Shown here: one piece after another, positions 62,209 through 64,000 of the stretch
Numbering within the stretch: the first letter of the stretch is position 1
Layout of the letters: each line of letters begins with the position of its first letter
Source of the DNA: Nansenia antarctica
Lineage: Eukaryota > Chordata > Actinopteri > Argentiniformes > Microstomatidae
Assembly (NCBI GenBank): GCA_963989245.1
Contig: OZ022345.1
Span: forward strand, 32,256,044-32,320,043
Direction of reading: 5' to 3'
Length of the DNA stretch: 64,000 bases
Position numbers and translations under genes: made by a program
Notes under the pieces: model-generated
Database searches by the model: none
What the model saw: only the letters and a program-made list of their open reading frames with translations
Told to the model about the DNA's origin: nothing

Positions 62209-62766
62209 AGTTCACATGACTTTTAAAATATATATTTGACCTACATTGACTCCCGTGTGAACATTCCATGGCCCTGAACAGACCCGCATGTGCAGAAGGA
62301 CAATAACAATGACGTCAGGATGTCGCGCGCAGCGCACTATTTACGGAAGTAACCATGGATAACATGATAACGTTACAACCGGTTTCATTTTCAAGCACTC
62401 GCTGTTATATTTGCGTCTAGAGTGCAGAGTTACCAGATGGGGCGGGTTACTGCCGAATGGACTACTGGATTTAGCGGTTATAGACTGGTTAGGCTGCAAA
62501 TGTCAATCCCATCTGGCAACCCTGCTAGAGTGATGTAAAAGTCGCATTAAACGCAACTTGACAGTTCAGACTCCGGGTGCATTGCTAAATAGCAGATATG
62601 TATCCGATATAATACCACCTCTGAACGAGACCCAGGTCGGATTTTAAAAAGTCAGATTTCATGTGACTTGCACTGTTCACATGGTCATGCGTAAATCAGA
62701 CCTGAGTCGCATGTCGGCAAAACAATCGGATTTGGGTCACATTTCACTGCCGTGTGAACGAAGCCT
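62209..62766. mobile_element. Composite MITE (copy 2), left end missing
   Basis: Matches 51.45-52.05 kb: CTGGCAGTTCACATGACTTT ... CCCAGGTCGGATTTTAAAAAGTC ... CTGCCGTGTGAACGAAGCC. The first ~65 bp of the element, including the left inverted repeat, is absent where the GA minisatellite begins. Confidence 0.8.
62425..62524. mobile_element. CAGGGTTGCCAGATG MITE (copy 5), nested, with intact 8-bp TSD
   Basis: 100 bp (CAGAGTTACCAGATGGGGCG ... CATCTGGCAACCCTG), flanked by CTAGAGTG at 62417-62424 and 62525-62532. Confidence 0.85.
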
Positions 62767-63023
62767 TTGTTTGTGTTTTAACAAGGGGGTAGGCTGCCTG
62801 GTGGGTGGGGCTGGAGCCCAATCAGGCTGATTAGGGGGCTGACTGGGTCTCCTGGTTATAACATTGGCCCTGTCCACACCTATAAGTTTTTTTGATAAAC
62901 GTTTTTCATATATAAAAATATTACCGTCCACACCAGCATGTTTATAAACAATGTCTGTGTCCACATGCATACGTATTGTATATTCTGGTATCTGTTGCTG
63001 CTAAAAAATGAGGAAGAGTTCTT

Positions 63024-63457
63024 TTTTTTTTTTTTTATACTTTATTGCAGGACTTTACATCACATTTCACAAATTCATTTCACACACTTTACAAGTTCTT
63101 CACTTGTTTAAGTTCATCCTGCAACATTTTTGTTTGTTTTTTTTATTTTTTATAGAGAGAACAAGAAATAAAGAAAATAAAGAATAGAGACTAGAGAGAA
63201 AAAATAAAAGAAAGAAAAAAAAAGAAAAAAGGAGAGAAATTATAGGGATAGAAATAGAAAAGTAAGAGACAAAGGGAGGGGGGTGGGAGGGGTGGGATCG
63301 GGGAGGGTTGGGGGGGGGGGGGGCTTCCTTCCTACTCATTCATTCGGTCCATTTACTCCAGTTCATAGTGAATTGCTCTTCACGGCCTCCCACTTTGCAA
63401 GTAATTCTTTCCATTTCTTTTATGTCTTCAACAGTTTTTTGAAGAAGAAAAACTGTT
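63024..63457 (-). mobile_element. 5'-truncated LINE insertion with 14-bp TSD
   Basis: A T-run at the left edge (63022-63036) is a poly(A) tail on the minus strand. Both sides carry GAGGAAGAGTTCTT (63010-63023 and 63458-63471). The minus strand retains a short ORF2 C-terminus-like stretch and a purine-rich 3' UTR. This is an L1-type insertion. Confidence 0.8.
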
Positions 63458-63471
63458 GAGGAAGAGTTCTT

Positions 63472-63846
63472 GAGCAGATTTAAGACTATTTATTCAAAAA
63501 AGCAGTTTACACAGCATGGTCTTCTCTGGTCTGCAGCAGGTCATCTGGGTGGTCGCAGGAAGTAAAAAGAGACAGAGAGTGGTTCTCCAAAGGATTTTAT
63601 CCCTTGTCCTATGCAAATCCCTTCATCCCTGAGCCAACCAAACCAGAGATATGGTCAAAGATTCTCTAGCCAATGATGGCCCCTTCTCCCGTCCCCTGCC
63701 CCAACATGGAGTGGTCAGTGTGTCTGTGTCTCCAAGCTGCCCCAAGGAACCTCGCGGCCCCTTCTGTGTAGTGGTCAGTGTGTGTGTGTCTCCAGGCTGC
63801 CCCAAGGAACCTTTCGGCCCCTTCTGTGTTAACATCTGTTAATTAT

Positions 63847-63884
<38 letters not shown>

Positions 63885-64000
63885 ACAATCGGTCTCAACC
63901 CCCATTTGTTCAGGAGAGGTCAGACTTTTACAAGGCCTTACATATAATCCATGGTATGTGTGTGTGTTTCACGTAACTTAAAATATACCACATATTCCCC
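63472..64000. repeat. Right edge: tandem pair and (TG)n, no gene seen
   Basis: A ~61-bp unit (GTGGTCAGTGTGTCTGTGTC ... AACCTCGCGGCCCCTTCTGTG) occurs twice (about 63709-63769 and 63770-63830), followed by a (TG)n tract at 63850-63878. Part of a larger repeat may continue beyond the window. Confidence 0.6.

Overview
This is a piece of a teleost fish nuclear genome. It is rich in repeats and has a few intron-containing host genes. The evidence is spliceosomal introns with GT/AG borders, a CRP/SAP-type pentraxin, a C1q-like gene of the fish type, long (CA)n tracts, and a dense mixture of LINEs, Ty3/gypsy elements, an endogenous retrovirus, hAT elements and MITEs. No bacterial-type operon, CRISPR array or replication origin is present. 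All identity statements are by-eye comparisons; no search was run.

Layout. 1-5 kb: purine minisatellites, microsatellites and LINE tails. 5201-9675: a complete short-LTR Ty3/gypsy element on the minus strand. It has a 5-bp target duplication (TSD), a tRNA-Ser primer site, and one in-frame TGA in its integrase. 9.7-14.4 kb: foldback and hAT-type non-autonomous elements. 15-18.7 kb: a multi-exon host gene on the plus strand with a DUF4806-like C-terminus and a coding minisatellite, ending against a LINE fragment. 19.3 kb: a U6 snRNA-LINE chimera. 19.98-26.39 kb: a Tx1/L1-type LINE on the minus strand, sitting inside a 5S rRNA sequence whose two halves flank it. 27.5-47.6 kb: a three-level nest. 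A plus-strand LINE is split in its endonuclease by an 18.4-kb minus-strand gypsy element (28212-46622, identical 369-bp LTRs). That element is itself split by an 11.0-kb plus-strand retrovirus-like element (33139-44152, nearly identical 920/922-bp LTRs). 47.6-52.4 kb: foldback sequences, a hAT deletion derivative and composite MITEs. 53.1-55.6 kb: a complete pentraxin gene on the minus strand. 55.7-58.9 kb: a local rearrangement, palindromes and SINEs. 59.1-60.5 kb: a C-terminally truncated C1q-like gene on the plus strand. 60.65-64 kb: a hAT derivative, a second copy of the composite MITE, and a truncated LINE.

Most notable points. (1) The LINE flanked by the two halves of a 5S rRNA gene is the pattern expected of a 5S-targeted Tx1-clade element. 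(2) The youngest insertion in the nest, the retrovirus-like element, has a ruined interior full of other transposons although its LTRs are almost identical. This argues that it moves as a non-autonomous composite. (3) A 96-bp piece of the pentraxin exon 3 boundary has been copied upstream of the gene between two copies of a 155-bp tandem duplication.
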